Translations under genes and position numbers: made by a program
Source of the DNA: Petrolisthes cinctipes
Lineage: Eukaryota > Arthropoda > Malacostraca > Decapoda > Porcellanidae
Direction of reading: 5' to 3'
NCBI GenBank assembly: GCA_033782935.1
Contig: JAWQEG010000077.1
Location: 372,001-436,000 of the forward strand
DNA: 64,000 nt
The notes under the pieces: model-generated
The model's input: the letters and a program-made list of their open reading frames with translations, nothing else
The model's database searches: none
What the model was told of the DNA's origin: nothing
In this document: in pieces, positions 1-13,230 of the stretch
Numbering within the stretch: position 1 is the first letter of the stretch
Layout: every line of letters begins with the position of its first letter

Positions 1-705
1 TAAAATATCGATTTTTATCATGTTTTGGGTCTGTATCTTGAAAACATTCTAGCAAGGAGTAGGCATGTACAGATCGCTTCTGGAACCCAAACATATCGAA
101 TTTTCTGGTGTTTTGAACCAGAATTAGGGATATACACGGGTACAGAAGATGCATACACATATTGACTTTGGTCACATAAAATATCGATTTTCAGCATGTT
201 TTGGGCCTGTATTTTAAAAACACTCTAACACGGAGTATGCACGTACAGATCGCTTCTGGGACCCAAAAACATTGAATTTTCGGGTGTTTTCAGCATGAAT
301 TTGAGATATAAACGGGTACAGAAGATGAATTCACATATCGACTTTAGGCACCTAAAATATCGATTTTGAGCATCTTTTGGGGCTGTATTTTGAAACTACT
401 CAAACACGGTGTAGACATGTACAGATCGCTTCTGGGACCTAAAAATATCGAATTTTCGGGTGTTTTGAGCCTGAATTTGAGAAATAAACGGGTACAGAAG
501 ATGCATGCACATATCGACTTTTTGCACCTAAAATATCGATTTTGTGCATGTTTTGGGTCTGTATCTTGAAAACATTCTAGCAAGAAGTAGGCATGTACAG
601 ATCGCTTCTGGGACACAAAAATATCGAATTTTCGAATGTTTTGAACCTGAATTTGGGATATAGACGGGTACCGAAGATGCATACACATATTGACTTTGGT
701 CACAA

Positions 706-968
706 AAAAAATCGATTTTCAGCATGTTTTGGGCCTGTATTTTAAAAACACTCTAACACGGAGTATGCACGTACAGATCGCTTCTGGGACACAAAAATAT
801 CGATTTTGAGCATCGTTTGGGCCTGTATTTTGAAACTACTCAAACACGGTGTAGACATGTACAGATCACTTCTGGGACACAAAAATATCGATTTTTTGGG
901 TGTTTTGAGCCTGAATTTGAGATATAAACGGGTACAGAAGATGCATGCACATATCGACTTTGGCACCC
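706..968. repeat. Half-unit slip: A-A-B arrangement (1.5 monomers)
   Basis: An A half begins at 706. At 794, where a B half is expected, another A half begins (its text continues gagcatcgtttgggcctg). A B half follows at 882 and the next monomer starts at 969. The exchange sits exactly at the aaaatatcga box shared by both halves, as expected for unequal exchange between half-units. The A/B phase of the array shifts by 88 bp here. The terminal B half is one base short (tttggcac). Confidence 0.85.
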
Positions 969-1144
969 AAAATATCGATTTTTAGTATGTTTTGGGCGTA
1001 TAATTTGAAAATATTCTAGCACTGAGTAGGCATGTACAGATCGCTTCTGGGACCCAAAAATATCGAATTTTCGGGGGTTTTGAGCCAGAATTTGGGATAT
1101 AACCGGGTACAGAGGATGAATGCACATATCGACTTTTTGCACCT
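969..1144. repeat. Marker monomer type with gcgtataatttg in half A
   Basis: This type has tagtatgttttgggcgtataatttg split across half A and is usually preceded by a one-base-short tail (tttggcac). I see it starting at 969, 4314, 6865, 34332, 34859, 51217, 58783, 60894 and 63885. It is absent from domain 2. In most cases the preceding monomer carries ggtgtagacatg and a gattttttggg half, so the two travel as a linked pair. It is a useful probe for long-range copying between domains 1 and 3. Confidence 0.75.
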
Positions 1145-3230
1145 AAAATATCGATTTTGAGCATGTTTTGGGCATGTATTTTTAAAACACTCTAACATGG
1201 AGTAGGCATGTACAGATTGCTTCTGGGACACAAAAATATCGAATTTTTGAGTGTTTTGAGCCTGAATTTGAGATATAAACGGGTACAGAAGATGCATGCA
1301 CATATCGACTTTTTGCACCTAAAATATCGATTTTGAGAATTTTTTGGGTTTGTATCTTGAAAACATTCTAGCAAGGAGTAGGCATGTACAGATCGCTTCT
1401 GGAATCCCAAAAATATCGAATTTTCGGGTGTTTTGAGCCTGAATTTGGGATATAACCGGGTACAGAGGATGCATACACATATTGACTTTGGGCACCTAAA
1501 ATATCGATTTTTAGCATGTTTTGGCCCTGTATTTTAAAAACACTCTAACACGGAGTATGCACGTACAGATAGCTTCTGGGACCCAAAAATATAGAATTTT
1601 CGGGTGTTTTGAGCCTGAATTTGATATATAAACGGGTACTGAAGATTCATGCACATATCGACTTTGGACACCTAAAATATCGATTTTTAGCATGTTTTGA
1701 GCCAATATTTTGAAAACAATCTCGCACTGAGTAGGCATGTACAGATCATTTCTGGGACCCAAAAATATTGAATTTTCGGGTGTTTTGAGCCAGAATATGA
1801 GATATAAACGGGTACTGAAGATAAATGCACATATCTACTTTTTGCACCTAAAATATCGATTTTGTGCATGTTTTGATTCTGTATCTTTAAAACATTCTAG
1901 AAAGGAGTAGGCATGTACAGATCGCTTCTTGGACACAAAAATATCGAATTTTCGGGTGTTTTGAGCATGAATTTGAGATATAAACGGGTACAGAAGATGC
2001 ATGCACATTTCGACTTTGGACACCTAAAATATCGATTTTTTAGCATGTTTTGAGCCTTTATTTTGAAAACATTCTAGCACTGAGTAGTCATTTACAGATC
2101 GCTTCTATAATCAAAAAATATTGAATTTTCGGGTGTTTTGAGCCTGAATTTGGGATATAACCGGGTACAGAGGATGCATACATATATTGACTATGGGCAT
2201 CTAAAATATCGATTTTTAGCATGTTTTGGGCCTGTACTTTAAAAACATTCTAACACGGAGTATGCACGTACAGATAGCTTCTAGGACCCAAAAATATCGA
2301 ATTTTCGGGTGTTTTGAGCCTGAATTTGATAAATAAACGGGTACAGAAGTTGCATGAACATATTGACTTTGGGCACCTAAAATATCGATTTTTAGCATGT
2401 TTTGGGTCTGTGTATCTTGAAAACATTCTAGCAAGGAGTAGGCATGTACAGTTTGTTTTTGGGACCCAAAAATATTCAATTTTCGGGTGTTTTAGAATGA
2501 ATTTGATATATAAACGGGTACTGAAGATACCTGCACATATCGACTTTTTTATCCTAAAATATCGATATTGAGCATGTTTTGGGTCCGTATCTTGAAAACA
2601 TTCTTGAAAGAAGTAGGCATGTACAGATCCCTTATGTGACCCAAAAATATCGAATTTTCGGGTGTTTTGAGCCTGTATTTGAGATATAAATGGGTACAGA
2701 AGATGCAATGACATATCGACTTTGGACACCTAAACTATCAATTTTTAGCATTTTTTGAGCCTATAATTTGAAAACATTCTAGCACAGAGTAGGCATGTAC
2801 AGATAGCTTCTAAAACCCAGAAATATCGATATTTCGGGTGTTTTGAGCCTGAATTTGAGATATAAACGGGTACTGAAGATAAATGCACATATCTACTTTT
2901 TGCACCTAAAATATCGATTTTGTGCATGTTTTGATTCTGTATCTTTAAAACATTCTAGAAAGGAGTAGGCATGTACAGATCGCTTCTTGGACACAAAAAT
3001 ATCGAATTTTCGGGTGTTTTGAGCATGAATTTGAGATATAAACGGGTACAGAAGATGCATGCACATATCGACTTCGGGCACCTAAAATATCGATTTTTAG
3101 CATATTTTGGGACTATATGTTGAAAATATTCTAGCACTCAGTAGGCATGTACAGATCGCTTCTGGGACAAAATAATATCGAATTTTCGGATGTTTCAAGC
3201 CTGAATTTGGGATATAAACGGGTACAGAAG

Positions 3231-5540
3231 ATGCATGCACATATCGACTTTAGGCACCCAATATATCGATTTTGATCATATTTTGGGCCTGTATTTTTAA
3301 AATACTCTAACACGGAGTAGACACATACAGATCGCTTCTGGGACACAAAAATATCGAATTTTTGGGTGTTTTGAGCCTGAATTTGAGATATAACCGGGTA
3401 CAGAGAATGCATACACATATTGACTTTGTGCACCTAAAATATCAATTTTTTAGCATGTTGTGGGCCTGTACTTTAAAAACACTCTAACACGGAGTATGCA
3501 TGTACAGATCGCTTCTGGGACCCAAAAATATCGAATTTTCGGATGTTTTGAACCTGAATTTGGGATATAAACGGGTACAGAAGATGCATGCATATCGACT
3601 TTTTGCACCTAAAATATCGATTTTGATCTTGTTTTGGGTCTGTATCTTGAAAAAATTCTAGCAAGGAGTAGGCATGTACAGATCGCTTCTGGGACACAAA
3701 TATATCGAATTTTCGGGTGTTTTGAACCTGAATTTAGGATATAGACGGATACAGAAGTTGCATGCACATATCGACTTTGGGCACCCAAAATATCGATTTT
3801 TAGCATGTTCTGAGCCTATAATTTGAAAACATTCTAGCACTGAGTAGGCATGTACAGATTGCTTCTGGGACCCAAAAATATCGAATTTTCGAATGTTTTG
3901 AACCTGAATTTGGGATATAGACGGGTACAGAAGATGGATACACATATTGACTTTGGGCAGCTAAAATATCGATTTTCAGCATGTTTTAGGCTTGTATTTT
4001 GAAAATACTCTAAAACGGAGTATGCATGTACAGATGGCTTTTGGGACTAAAAAATATCGATTATTCGGGTGTTTTGAGTCTGAATTTATGATATAAACGG
4101 ATACAGAAGATGCATGCACATATCTACTTTGGGCACCCAATATATCGATTTTGAGCATCTTTTGGGCCTGTATTTTGAAACTACTCAAACACGGTGTAGA
4201 CATGTACAGATCGCTTCTGGGACACAGAAATATCGATTTTTTGGGTGTTTTGAGCCTGAATTTGAGATATAAACGGGTACAGAAGATGCATGCACATATC
4301 GACTTTGGCACCCAAAATATCGATTTTTAGTATGTTTTGGGCGTATAATTTGAAAATATTCTAGCACTGAGTAGGCATGTACAGATCGCTTCTGGGACCC
4401 AAAAATATCGAATTTTCGGGGGTTTTGAGCCAGAATTTGGGATATAACCGGGTACAGAGGATGAATGCACATATCGACTTTTTGCACCTAAAATATCGAT
4501 TTTGAGCATGTTTTAGGTCTGTATCGTGAAAACATTCTAGCAAGGAGTAGGCTTGTACAGATCGCTTCTGGGACCCAAAAATACCGAATTTTCTGGTGTT
4601 TTGAACCTGAATTTGAGATATAGACGGGTACAGAAGATACATGCACATATCGACTTTTGGCACCTAAAATATCGATTTTCAGCATGTTTTAGGCTTGTAT
4701 TTTGAAAATACTCTAACACGGAGTATGCATGTACAGATCGCTTCTGGGACCCAAAAATATCGAATTTTCGGAGTTTTGAGCCTGAATTTGAGATATAAAC
4801 GGGTACAGAAGATGCATGCACATATCGACTTTGGACACCTAAAATATCTGTTTTTAGCATGTTTTGAGCCTACATTTTGAAAACATTCTAGCACTGAGTA
4901 TGCATGTACAGTTTGCTTAAGGGACCCAAAAACATGGAATTTTCGGGTGTTTTGAGCTTGAATTTGAGATATAAACGGGTACAGAAGATGCATGCACATA
5001 TCGACTTTTTGCACCTAAAATATCGATTTTGATCTTGTTATGGGTCTGTATCTTGAAAAAATTCTAGCAAGGAGTAGGCAAGTACACATCGCTCCTGGGA
5101 CCCAAAAATATCGAATTTTCGGGTGTTTTGAACCTGAATTTGGGATATAGACGGATACAGAAGATGCATGCACATATCGACTTTTGGCACCTAAAATATC
5201 GATTTTGAGCATGTTTTGGGCGTGTTTTTTGAAAAATACTCTAACACGGAGTAGGCATGTACAGATCGCTTCTGGGACCCAAAAATATCGAATTTTCGGG
5301 TGTTTTGAGCCTGAATTTGAGATATAAACGGGTACAGAAGATGCATGCACATATCGACTTTTTGCACCTAAAATATCGATTTTGTGCATGTTTTGGGTCT
5401 GTATCTTGAAAACATTCTAGCAAGAAGTAGGCATGTACAGATCGCTTCTGGGACACAAAAATATCGAATTTTCGAATGTTTTGAACCTGAATTTGGGATA
5501 TAGACGGGTACCGAAGATGCATACACATATTGACTTTGGT
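3231..5540. repeat. Diverged satellite between the 5,896-bp copies
   Basis: About 13 monomers with no clear local higher-order period. Parts are copies of neighbouring types: 4130-4510 matches 790-1165 at an offset of about 3,345 bp (19 monomers), and the gatcttgtt monomer at 3611 recurs at 5017. No gene or foreign sequence is seen. Confidence 0.7.
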
Positions 5541-6700
5541 CACATAAAATATCGATTTTCAGCATGTTTTGGGCCTGTATTTTAAAAACACTCTAACACG
5601 GAGTATGCACGTACAGATCGCTTCTGGGACCCAAAAACATTGAATTTTCGGGTGTTTTGAGCATGAATTTGAGATATAAACGGGTACAGAAGATGAATGC
5701 ACATATCGACTTTAGGCACCTAAAATATCGATTTTGAGCATCTTTTGGGCCTGTATTTTGAAACAACTCAAACACGGTGTAGACATGTACAGATCGCTTC
5801 TGGGTCACAAAAATATCGATTTTTTGGGTGTTTTGAGCCTGAATTTGAGATATAAACGGGTACAGAAGATGCATGCACATATCGACTTTTTGCACTTAAA
5901 ATATCGATTTTTAGCATGTTTTGGGTCTGTATCTTGAAAACATTCTAGCAAGGAGTAGGCATGTACAGATCGCTTCTGGAACCCAAACATATCGAATTTT
6001 CTGGTGTTTTGAACCAGAATTAGGGATATACACGGGTACAGAAGATGCATACACATATTGACTTTGGTCACATAAAATATCGATTTTCAGCATGTTTTGG
6101 GCCTGTATTTTAAAAACACTCTAACACGGAGTATGCACGTACAGATCGCTTCTGGGACCCAAAAACATTGAATTTTCGGGTGTTTTCAGCATGAATTTGA
6201 GATATAAACGGGTACAGAAGATGAATGCACATATCGACTTTGTGCACCTAAAATATCGATTTTGAGCATCTTTTGGGCCTGTATTTTGAAACTACTCAAA
6301 CACGGTGTAGACATGTACAGATCGCTTCTGGGACCTAAAAATATCGAATTTTCGGGTGTTTTGAGCCTGAATTTGAGAAATAAACGGGTACAGAAGATGC
6401 ATGCACATATCGACTTTTTGCACCTAAAATATCGATTTTGTGCATGTTTTGGGTCTGTATCTTGAAAACATTCTAGCAAGAAGTAGGCATGTACAGATCG
6501 CTTCTGGGACACAAAAATATCGAATTTTCGAATGTTTTGAACCTGAATTTGGGATATAGACGGGTACCGAAGATGCATACACATATTGACTTTGGTCACA
6601 TAAAATATCGATTTTCAGCATGTTTTGGGCCTGTATTTTAAAAACACTCTAACACGGAGTATGCACGTACAGATCGCTTCTGGGACACAAAAATATCGAT
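5541..6700. repeat. 528-bp trimer higher-order repeat in domain 1
   Basis: The marker cacataaaatatcg followed by a cagcatg-type half recurs at 5541, 6069 and 6597, spaced exactly 528 bp (three monomers). Each is followed by a gagtatgcacg monomer. In the first two copies a gagcatcttttgggcctg monomer comes next. The third monomer of each trimer is of the gtctgtatcttgaaaac type with varying second halves. The third copy is cut short by the half-unit slip near 6690. Confidence 0.75.
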
Positions 6701-8950
6701 TTTGAGCATCTTTTGGGCCTGTATTTTGAAACTACTCAAACACGGTGTAGACATGTACAGATCGCTTCTGGGACACAAAAATATCGATTTTTTGGGTGTT
6801 TTGAGCCTGAATTTGAGATATAAACGGGTACAGAAGATGCATGCACATATCGACTTTGGCACCCAAAATATCGATTTTTAGTATGTTTTGGGCGTATAAT
6901 TTGAAAATATTCTAGCACTGAGTAGGCATGTACAGATCGCTTCTGGGACCCAAAAATATCGAATTTTCGGGGGTTTTGAGCCAGAATTTGGGATATAACC
7001 GGGTACAGAGGATGAATGCACATATCGACTTTTTGCACCTAAAATATCGATTTTGAGCATGTTCTGGGCATGTATTTTTAAAACACTCTAACATGGAGTA
7101 GGCATGTACAGATTGCTTCTGGGACACAAAAATATCGAATTTTTGAGTGTTTTGAGCCTGAATTTGAGATATAAACGGGTACAGAAGATGCATGCACATA
7201 TCGACTTTTTGCACCTAAAATATCGATTTTGAGAATGTTTTGGGTTTGTATCTTGAAAACATTCTAGCAAGGAGTAGGCATGTACAGATCGCTTCTGGAA
7301 TCCCAAAAATATCGAATTTTCGGGTGTTTTGAGCCTGAATTTGGGATATAACCGGGTACAGAGGATGCATACACATATTGACTTTGGGCACCTAAAATAT
7401 CGATTTTTAGCATGTTTTGGCCCTGTATTTTAAAAACACTCTAACACGGAGTATGCACGTACAGATAGCTTCTGGGACCCAAAAATATCGAATTTTCGGG
7501 TGTTTTGAGCCTGAATTTGATATATAAACGGGTACTGAAGATTCATGCACATATCGACTTTGGACACCTAAAATATCGATTTTTAGCATGTTTTGAGCCT
7601 ATATTTTGAAAACATTCTCGCACTGAGTAGGCATGTACAGATCGTTTCTGGGACCCAAAAATATTGAATTTTCGGGTGTTTTGAGCCTGAATATGAGATA
7701 TAAACGGGTACTGAAGATAAATGCACATATCTACTTTTTGCACCTAAAATATCGATTTTGTGCATGTTTTGATTCTGTATCTTTAAAACATTCTAGAAAG
7801 GAGTAGGCATGTACAGATCGCTTCTTGGACACAAAAATATCGAATTTTCGGGTGTTTTGAGCATGAATTTGAGATATAAACGGGTACAGAAGATGCATGC
7901 ACATATCGACTTTGGACACCTAAAATATCGATTTTTTAGCATGTTTTGAGCCTTTATTTTGAAAACATTCTAGCACTGAGTAGTCATTTACAGATCGCTT
8001 CTATAATAAAAAAATATTGAATTTTCGGGTGTTTTGAGCCTGAATTTGGGATATAACCGGGTACAGAGGATGCATACATATATTGACTTTGGGCATCTAA
8101 AATATCGATTTTTAGCATGTTTTGGGCCTGTATTTTAAAAACATTCTAACACGGAGTATGCACGTACAGATAGCTTCTAGGACCCAAAAATATTGAATTT
8201 TCGGGTGTTTTGAGCCTGGATTTGATAAATAAACGGGTACAGAAGTTGCATGAACATATTGACTTTGGGCACCTAAAATATCGATTTTTAGCATGTTTTG
8301 GGTCTGTGTATCTTGAAAACATTCTAGCAAGGAGTAGGCATGTACAGTTTGTTTTTGGGACCCAAAAATATTCAATTTTCGGGTGTTTTAGAATGAATTT
8401 GATATATAAACGGGTACTGAAGATACCTGCACATATCGACTTTTTTATCCTAAAATATCGATATTGTGCATGTTTTGGGTCCGTATCTTGAAAACATTCT
8501 TGAAAGAAGTAGGCATGTACAGATCGCTTATGTGACCCAAAAATATCGAATTTTCGGGTGTTTTGAGCCTGTATTTGAGATATAAATGGGTACAGAAGAT
8601 GCAATGACATATCGACTTTGGACACCTAAACTATCAATTTTTAGCATTTTTTGAGCCTATAATTTTAACACATTCTAGCACAGAGTAGGCATGTACAGAT
8701 AGCTTCTAAAACACAGAAATATCGATATTTCGGGTGTTTTGAGCCTGAATTTGAGATATAAACCGGTACAGAAGATGCATGCACATATCGACTTCGGGCA
8801 CCTAAAATATCGATTTTTAGCATATTTTGGGACTATATGTTGAAAATATTCTAGCACTCAGTAGGCATGTACAGATCGCTTCTGGGACAAAATAATATCG
8901 AATTTTCGGATGTTTCAAGCCTGAATTTGGGATATAAACGGGTACAGAAG
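5897..8950. repeat. 5,896-bp-spaced duplication, right copy
   Basis: Second copy of 1-3230, lacking one monomer relative to it near 8.66 kb. Identity is high but not complete; for example 1570 reads cccaaaaatatag where 7466 keeps the CpG form. The copy ends near 8950, after the shared variant tttcaagcctg. Copy divergence is visibly greater than in the 8-mer and 11-mer tandem pairs further right, so this event appears older. Confidence 0.85.
6602..6864. repeat. Half-unit slip, duplicated copy
   Basis: Same A-A-B arrangement as at 706-968, exactly 5,896 bp downstream, with boxes at 6602, 6690 and 6778 and the next monomer at 6865. Because it lies inside the duplication, it is a copy of the first slip, not an independent event. 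It restores the original phase relative to the window start. Confidence 0.85.
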
Positions 8951-11869
8951 ATACATACACATATTGACATTGGGCAAGTAAAATATCGATTTTCTTCATG
9001 TTTTGGGCCTGTATTTTAAAAATACTCTAACACGGACTAGGCATGTACAGATCGCTACTGGGACACAAAAATACAGAATTTTCGGGAGTTTTGAGCCTGA
9101 ATTTGAGATATAAACGAGTACAGAAGATGCATGCACATATCGACTTTGGGCACCTAAAATATCTTTTTTCAGCATGTTTTATTGCCTGTATTTTTAAAGT
9201 ACTCTAACACTGAGTAGGCATGTATACCAGATCGCTTCTGGAACCAAAAAATACCGAATTTCCGGGTGTTTAGAGCCTGAATTTAAGATATAAACGGGTA
9301 CAGAAGATGCATGCACATATTGACTATGGGCAGCTAAAATATCGATTTTCAGCATGTTTTGGGCATGTATTTTGAAAATACTTAAACACGGAGTAGGCAT
9401 ATACAGATTGCATCTGGGACCCAAAAATATCGAATTTTCGAGTGTTTTGAGCCTAAATTTGAGATATAAACGGGTACAGAAGATGCATGCACATATCGAC
9501 TTTGGACACCAAAAATATCGATTTTTAGCATGTACTGAGTCTATATTTTGAAAACATTTTAGCACTGCGTAGGCATATACAGTTCGCTTCTGGGACCCAA
9601 ACATATCGAATTTTTGGGTGTTTTAAGCCTGAATTTAAGATATAAACGGGTACTGAAGATGCATGCACATATCGACTTTTTGCACCCAAAATATCGATTT
9701 TGGGCATGTTTTGGGTCTGTATCTTGAAAACATTCTAGCATGGAGTAGGCATATACAGGTTGCTTCTGGGAACAAAATATATCGAATTTTCGGGTGTTTT
9801 GAGCCTGAATTTGAGATATAAATGAGTACAGAAGATGCATGCACATATCGACTTGGGACACCTAAAATATAAATTTTTAGCATGTTTTAAACCTATATTT
9901 AAAAAATATTCTAGCACTGAGTAAACATGTACAGATCGCTTCTGGAACTTAAAACTATTGAATATTCGGGTGTTTTGAGCCTGAATTTGAGATGTAAACC
10001 GGTACTGAAGATACATGCACATATCGACTTTTTGCACATAAAATATCGATTTTAAGCTTGTTTTGGGTCTGTATCTTGAAAACATTCAAGCAAGGACTAG
10101 GCATGTACAGATTGCTTCTGGGATCCAAAAATATCGAATTTTCGGGTGTTTTCAGCCTGAATTTGAAATATAAAAAACGCGTAAAGAAGATGCATGCACA
10201 TATCGACCTTGGGCACCCAAAATATCGATTTTGAGAATGTTTTGGACCTGTATTTTGAAAATACTCTAACACGGAGTAGGCATGTACATATCGCTTCTCG
10301 TTCCTAAAAATATCGAATTTTCGGGTGTTTTGAGCCTGAATTTGAAATATAAACGGGTACAGAGGATGCATGCACATATCGACTTTGGGCACCCAAAATA
10401 TCGATTTTTAGCATGTTTTGGGCCAATATTTTTAAATTATTCTAGCACTGAGTAGGCATGTACAGATCGCTTCTGGAACCAAAAATATCGAATTTTCGTG
10501 TGTTTTGAGCCTGCATTTGAGATATAAACGGCTACTGAAGATGCATGCACATATCGACTTTTTGGACCAAAAATATCGATTTTAAGCATATTTTGGGTCT
10601 CTATCTTGAAAACATTCTAGCAAAGAGTAGGCATGTACAAGTCGCTTCTGGGACCCAAAAATATCGAAATTTCGGGTGTCTTGAGTCTAAATTTGAGATA
10701 TAAACGGGTACAGAAGATGCATGCACATATCGACTTTGGACACCTAAAATATCTATTTTTAGCATGTTTTGGGCCTATATTTTGAAAATACTCTAACACG
10801 GAGTAGGCATGTACAGATCGCTTCTGGGACCCAAAAATAACGAATTTTCGAGTGTTTTCAGCTTGAATTTGAGATATAAACGGGTACAGAACATGCATGC
10901 ACTTATTGACTTGGGACACCTAAAATATCGATTTTTAGCATGTTATGAGCCTATATTTTGAAAACATTATAGGACTGAGTAGGCATGTACAGATCGCTTC
11001 TGGAACCCAAAAATATTGAATTTTCGGGAGTTTTGAGCCTGAATTTGATATGTAAACAGGTAATGAAGATTCATAATCATATCGACTCTTTGCACCTAAA
11101 ATATCGATTTTGAGCATGTTTTGTGTCTGTATTGTGAAAATACTCTAACAAGAAGTAGGCATGTACAGATCGCTTCTGGGACACAAAAATATCGAATTTT
11201 CGGGTGTTTTGAGCCTGAATTTGAGATATAAACGGGTACAGAAAATGTATGCACATATCGACTTTGGGCACCTAAAATATAGATTTTTAGCTTGTTTTGG
11301 GCCTATATTTTAAAAATATTCTATTACTGATTAGGCATGTACAGATCGCTTCTGGAACCAAAAATATCGAATTTTCGTGTGTTTTGAGCCTGCATTTGAG
11401 ATATAAACGGCTACTGAAGATGCATGCACATATCGACTTTTTGCACCAAAAATATCGATTTTGAGCATATTTTGGGTCTGTATCTTGAAAACATTCTAAC
11501 AAAGTGTAGGCATGTACAAGTCGCTTCTGGAACCAAAAATATCGAATTTTTGTGTGTTTTGAGCCTGCATTTGAGATATAAACGGGTACAGAAGATGCAT
11601 GCACATATCGACTTTGGGCACCAAAAATATCGATTTTCAGCATGTTTTGGGCATGTATTTTGAAAATACTCTAACACGAAGTAGGCATGTACAGATATCT
11701 TCTGTGACACAAAAATATCTAATTTTCGGGTGTTTTGAGCCTGAATTTGGGATATAAACGGGTACAGAAGATGCATGCACATATCGACTTTGGACACCTA
11801 AAATATCGATTTTTAGCATGTTTTGGGCCTATATTTTGAAAATACTCTAACACAGAGTAGGCATGTACA
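8951..11869. repeat. Diverged satellite at the start of domain 2
   Basis: About 16 monomers with many private substitutions and small indels, such as a 3-bp insertion near 9223-9229 and another near 10174 that creates ACGCGT at 10177-10182. I see no higher-order period. This is among the most heterogeneous stretches of the window, which fits little recent homogenisation. Confidence 0.65.
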
Positions 11870-13230
11870 GATCGCTTCTCGGACCCAAAAATATCTAATT
11901 TTCGGGTGTTTTGAGCCTGAATTTGGGATATAAACGGGTACAGAAGATACATACACATATTGACTTTGGGCACCTCAAATATCGATTTTCAGCATGTTTT
12001 GGGCATGTATTTTGAAAATACTATAACACGGAATAGGCATGTACAGATTGCTTCTGGGGCCCAAAAACATCGAATTTTCGAGAATTTTGAGCCTGAATTT
12101 GAGATATAATCGGGTACAGAAGATGCATTCTAATATCCACTTTGGGCACCTAAAATATCGACTTTCATCATGTTTCGGGCCTTTTTTTTTAAAGTACTCT
12201 AACACGGAGTAGGCATCTAGAGATCGCTTCTGGGACCTAAAAATATTAAATTTTCGGGTGTTTTGAGCCTGAATTTTAAATAAAAACGGGTACAGCATAT
12301 GCATGCACATATCGACATTGGGCACCTAAAATATCGATTTTTAGCTTGTTTTGGGCCTATATTTTAAAAATATTCTATCACTGAATAGGCATGTACAGAT
12401 CGCTTCTGGGACCCAAAAATATCGAATTTTCGGGTGTTTTGAGCCTGAATTTGGGTTATAAACGGGTACAGAAGATGCATACACATATTGACTTTGGGCA
12501 CCTCAAATATCGATTTTCAGCATGTTTTGGGCCTGAAATTCAGAAAGTACTCTAACACGGAGTAGGCATGTACAGATCGCTTTGGGGACCCAAAAATATC
12601 GAATTTTCGGGTGTTTTGAGCCTGAATTTGAGATATAAACGGGTACAGAAGATGAATGCACATATCGACTATATGGAGCTAAAATATCGATTTTCAGCAT
12701 GTTTTGAGCATGTATTTTGAAAATACTCTAACACGGAGTAGGCATGTACAGATCGCTTCTGTCACCCAAAAATCTCGAATTTTCGGGTGTTTTGTGCCTG
12801 AATTTGATATATAAACGGGTACAGAAGATGCATGCACTTATCGACTATGATCAGCTAAAATATCGATTTTCAGCATGTTTTGGGCATGTATTTTGAAAAT
12901 ACTCTAACACGGAGTAGGCATACACAGATCGCTTCTGGGACCCAAAAAATATCGAATATTCGGGTGTTTTGAGCTTGAATTTGAGATATAAACGGGTACA
13001 GAACATGCATGCACTTATTGACTTGGGACACCTAAAATATCGATTTTTAGCATGTTTTGAGCCTATAGTTTGAAAACATTCTAGCACTGTGTAGGCATGT
13101 ACAGATCGCTTCTGGAACCCAAAAATATTGAATTTTCGGGTGTTTTGAGCCTGAATTTGATATGTAAACAGGTAATGAAGATGCATGCACATATCGACTC
13201 TTTGCACCTAAAATATCGATTTTGAGCATG
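11870..13230. repeat. Domain 2 higher-order unit, copy a
   Basis: First of four copies of a multi-monomer block. Diagnostic sites are a poly-T tract at 12182-12190, catctagagatcg containing TCTAGA at 12216-12221, and the ctgaaattcagaaagtactc half near 12533. The monomer with these sites starts at 12152; equivalents start at 17080, 18841 and 20954. Copy a lies 4,928 bp (28 monomers) before copy b. Confidence 0.8.

Larger units (their letters stand above)
1..3230. repeat. 5,896-bp-spaced duplication, left copy
   Basis: This segment reappears at 5897-8950 with the same order of monomer variants, including the extra half-unit at 794. The offset is 5,896 bp, or 67 half-units of 88 bp. Matching anchors are 2/5898, 706/6602 and 969/6865. 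From about 2.84 to 3.05 kb the left copy holds one monomer absent from the right copy. Its sequence matches 1816-2005 in the same copy, so it looks like a local insertion or conversion. After that the offset becomes 5,720 bp. The left side continues beyond the window. Confidence 0.85.
1..8950. repeat. Satellite domain 1
   Basis: Monomers here are marked by variants such as gtctgtatcttgaaaacattc, gagtatgcacg, ggtgtagacatg and the gcgtataatttg type. The domain contains the 5,896-bp-spaced duplication and both half-unit slips. Around 8.95 kb the second duplication copy ends and the dominant variants change. The border is a gradual change of variant types, not unrelated sequence, so its position is approximate. 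Confidence 0.65.

Noticed and set aside
2314..2571. Plus-strand open frames of 60-93 codons
   Set aside because: They are short, depend on chance loss of stops in single monomers, and fall within the same repeat.
2250..2729. Minus-strand open frame of 159 codons with repeated cysteine- and lysine-rich peptides
   Set aside because: The apparent peptide repeats follow from the 176-bp DNA repeat. I see no domain, signal peptide or codon bias, and the copy at 8146-8625 differs as expected for neutral change.
10177..10182. ACGCGT created by a small insertion
   Set aside because: A single private 3-bp change in one monomer; no regulatory context.
12182..12190. Poly-T tract as a possible terminator or retroelement tail
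   Set aside because: It is a variant of the gtattttg segment of half A and is copied with its higher-order unit at three other places, so it is only a marker.
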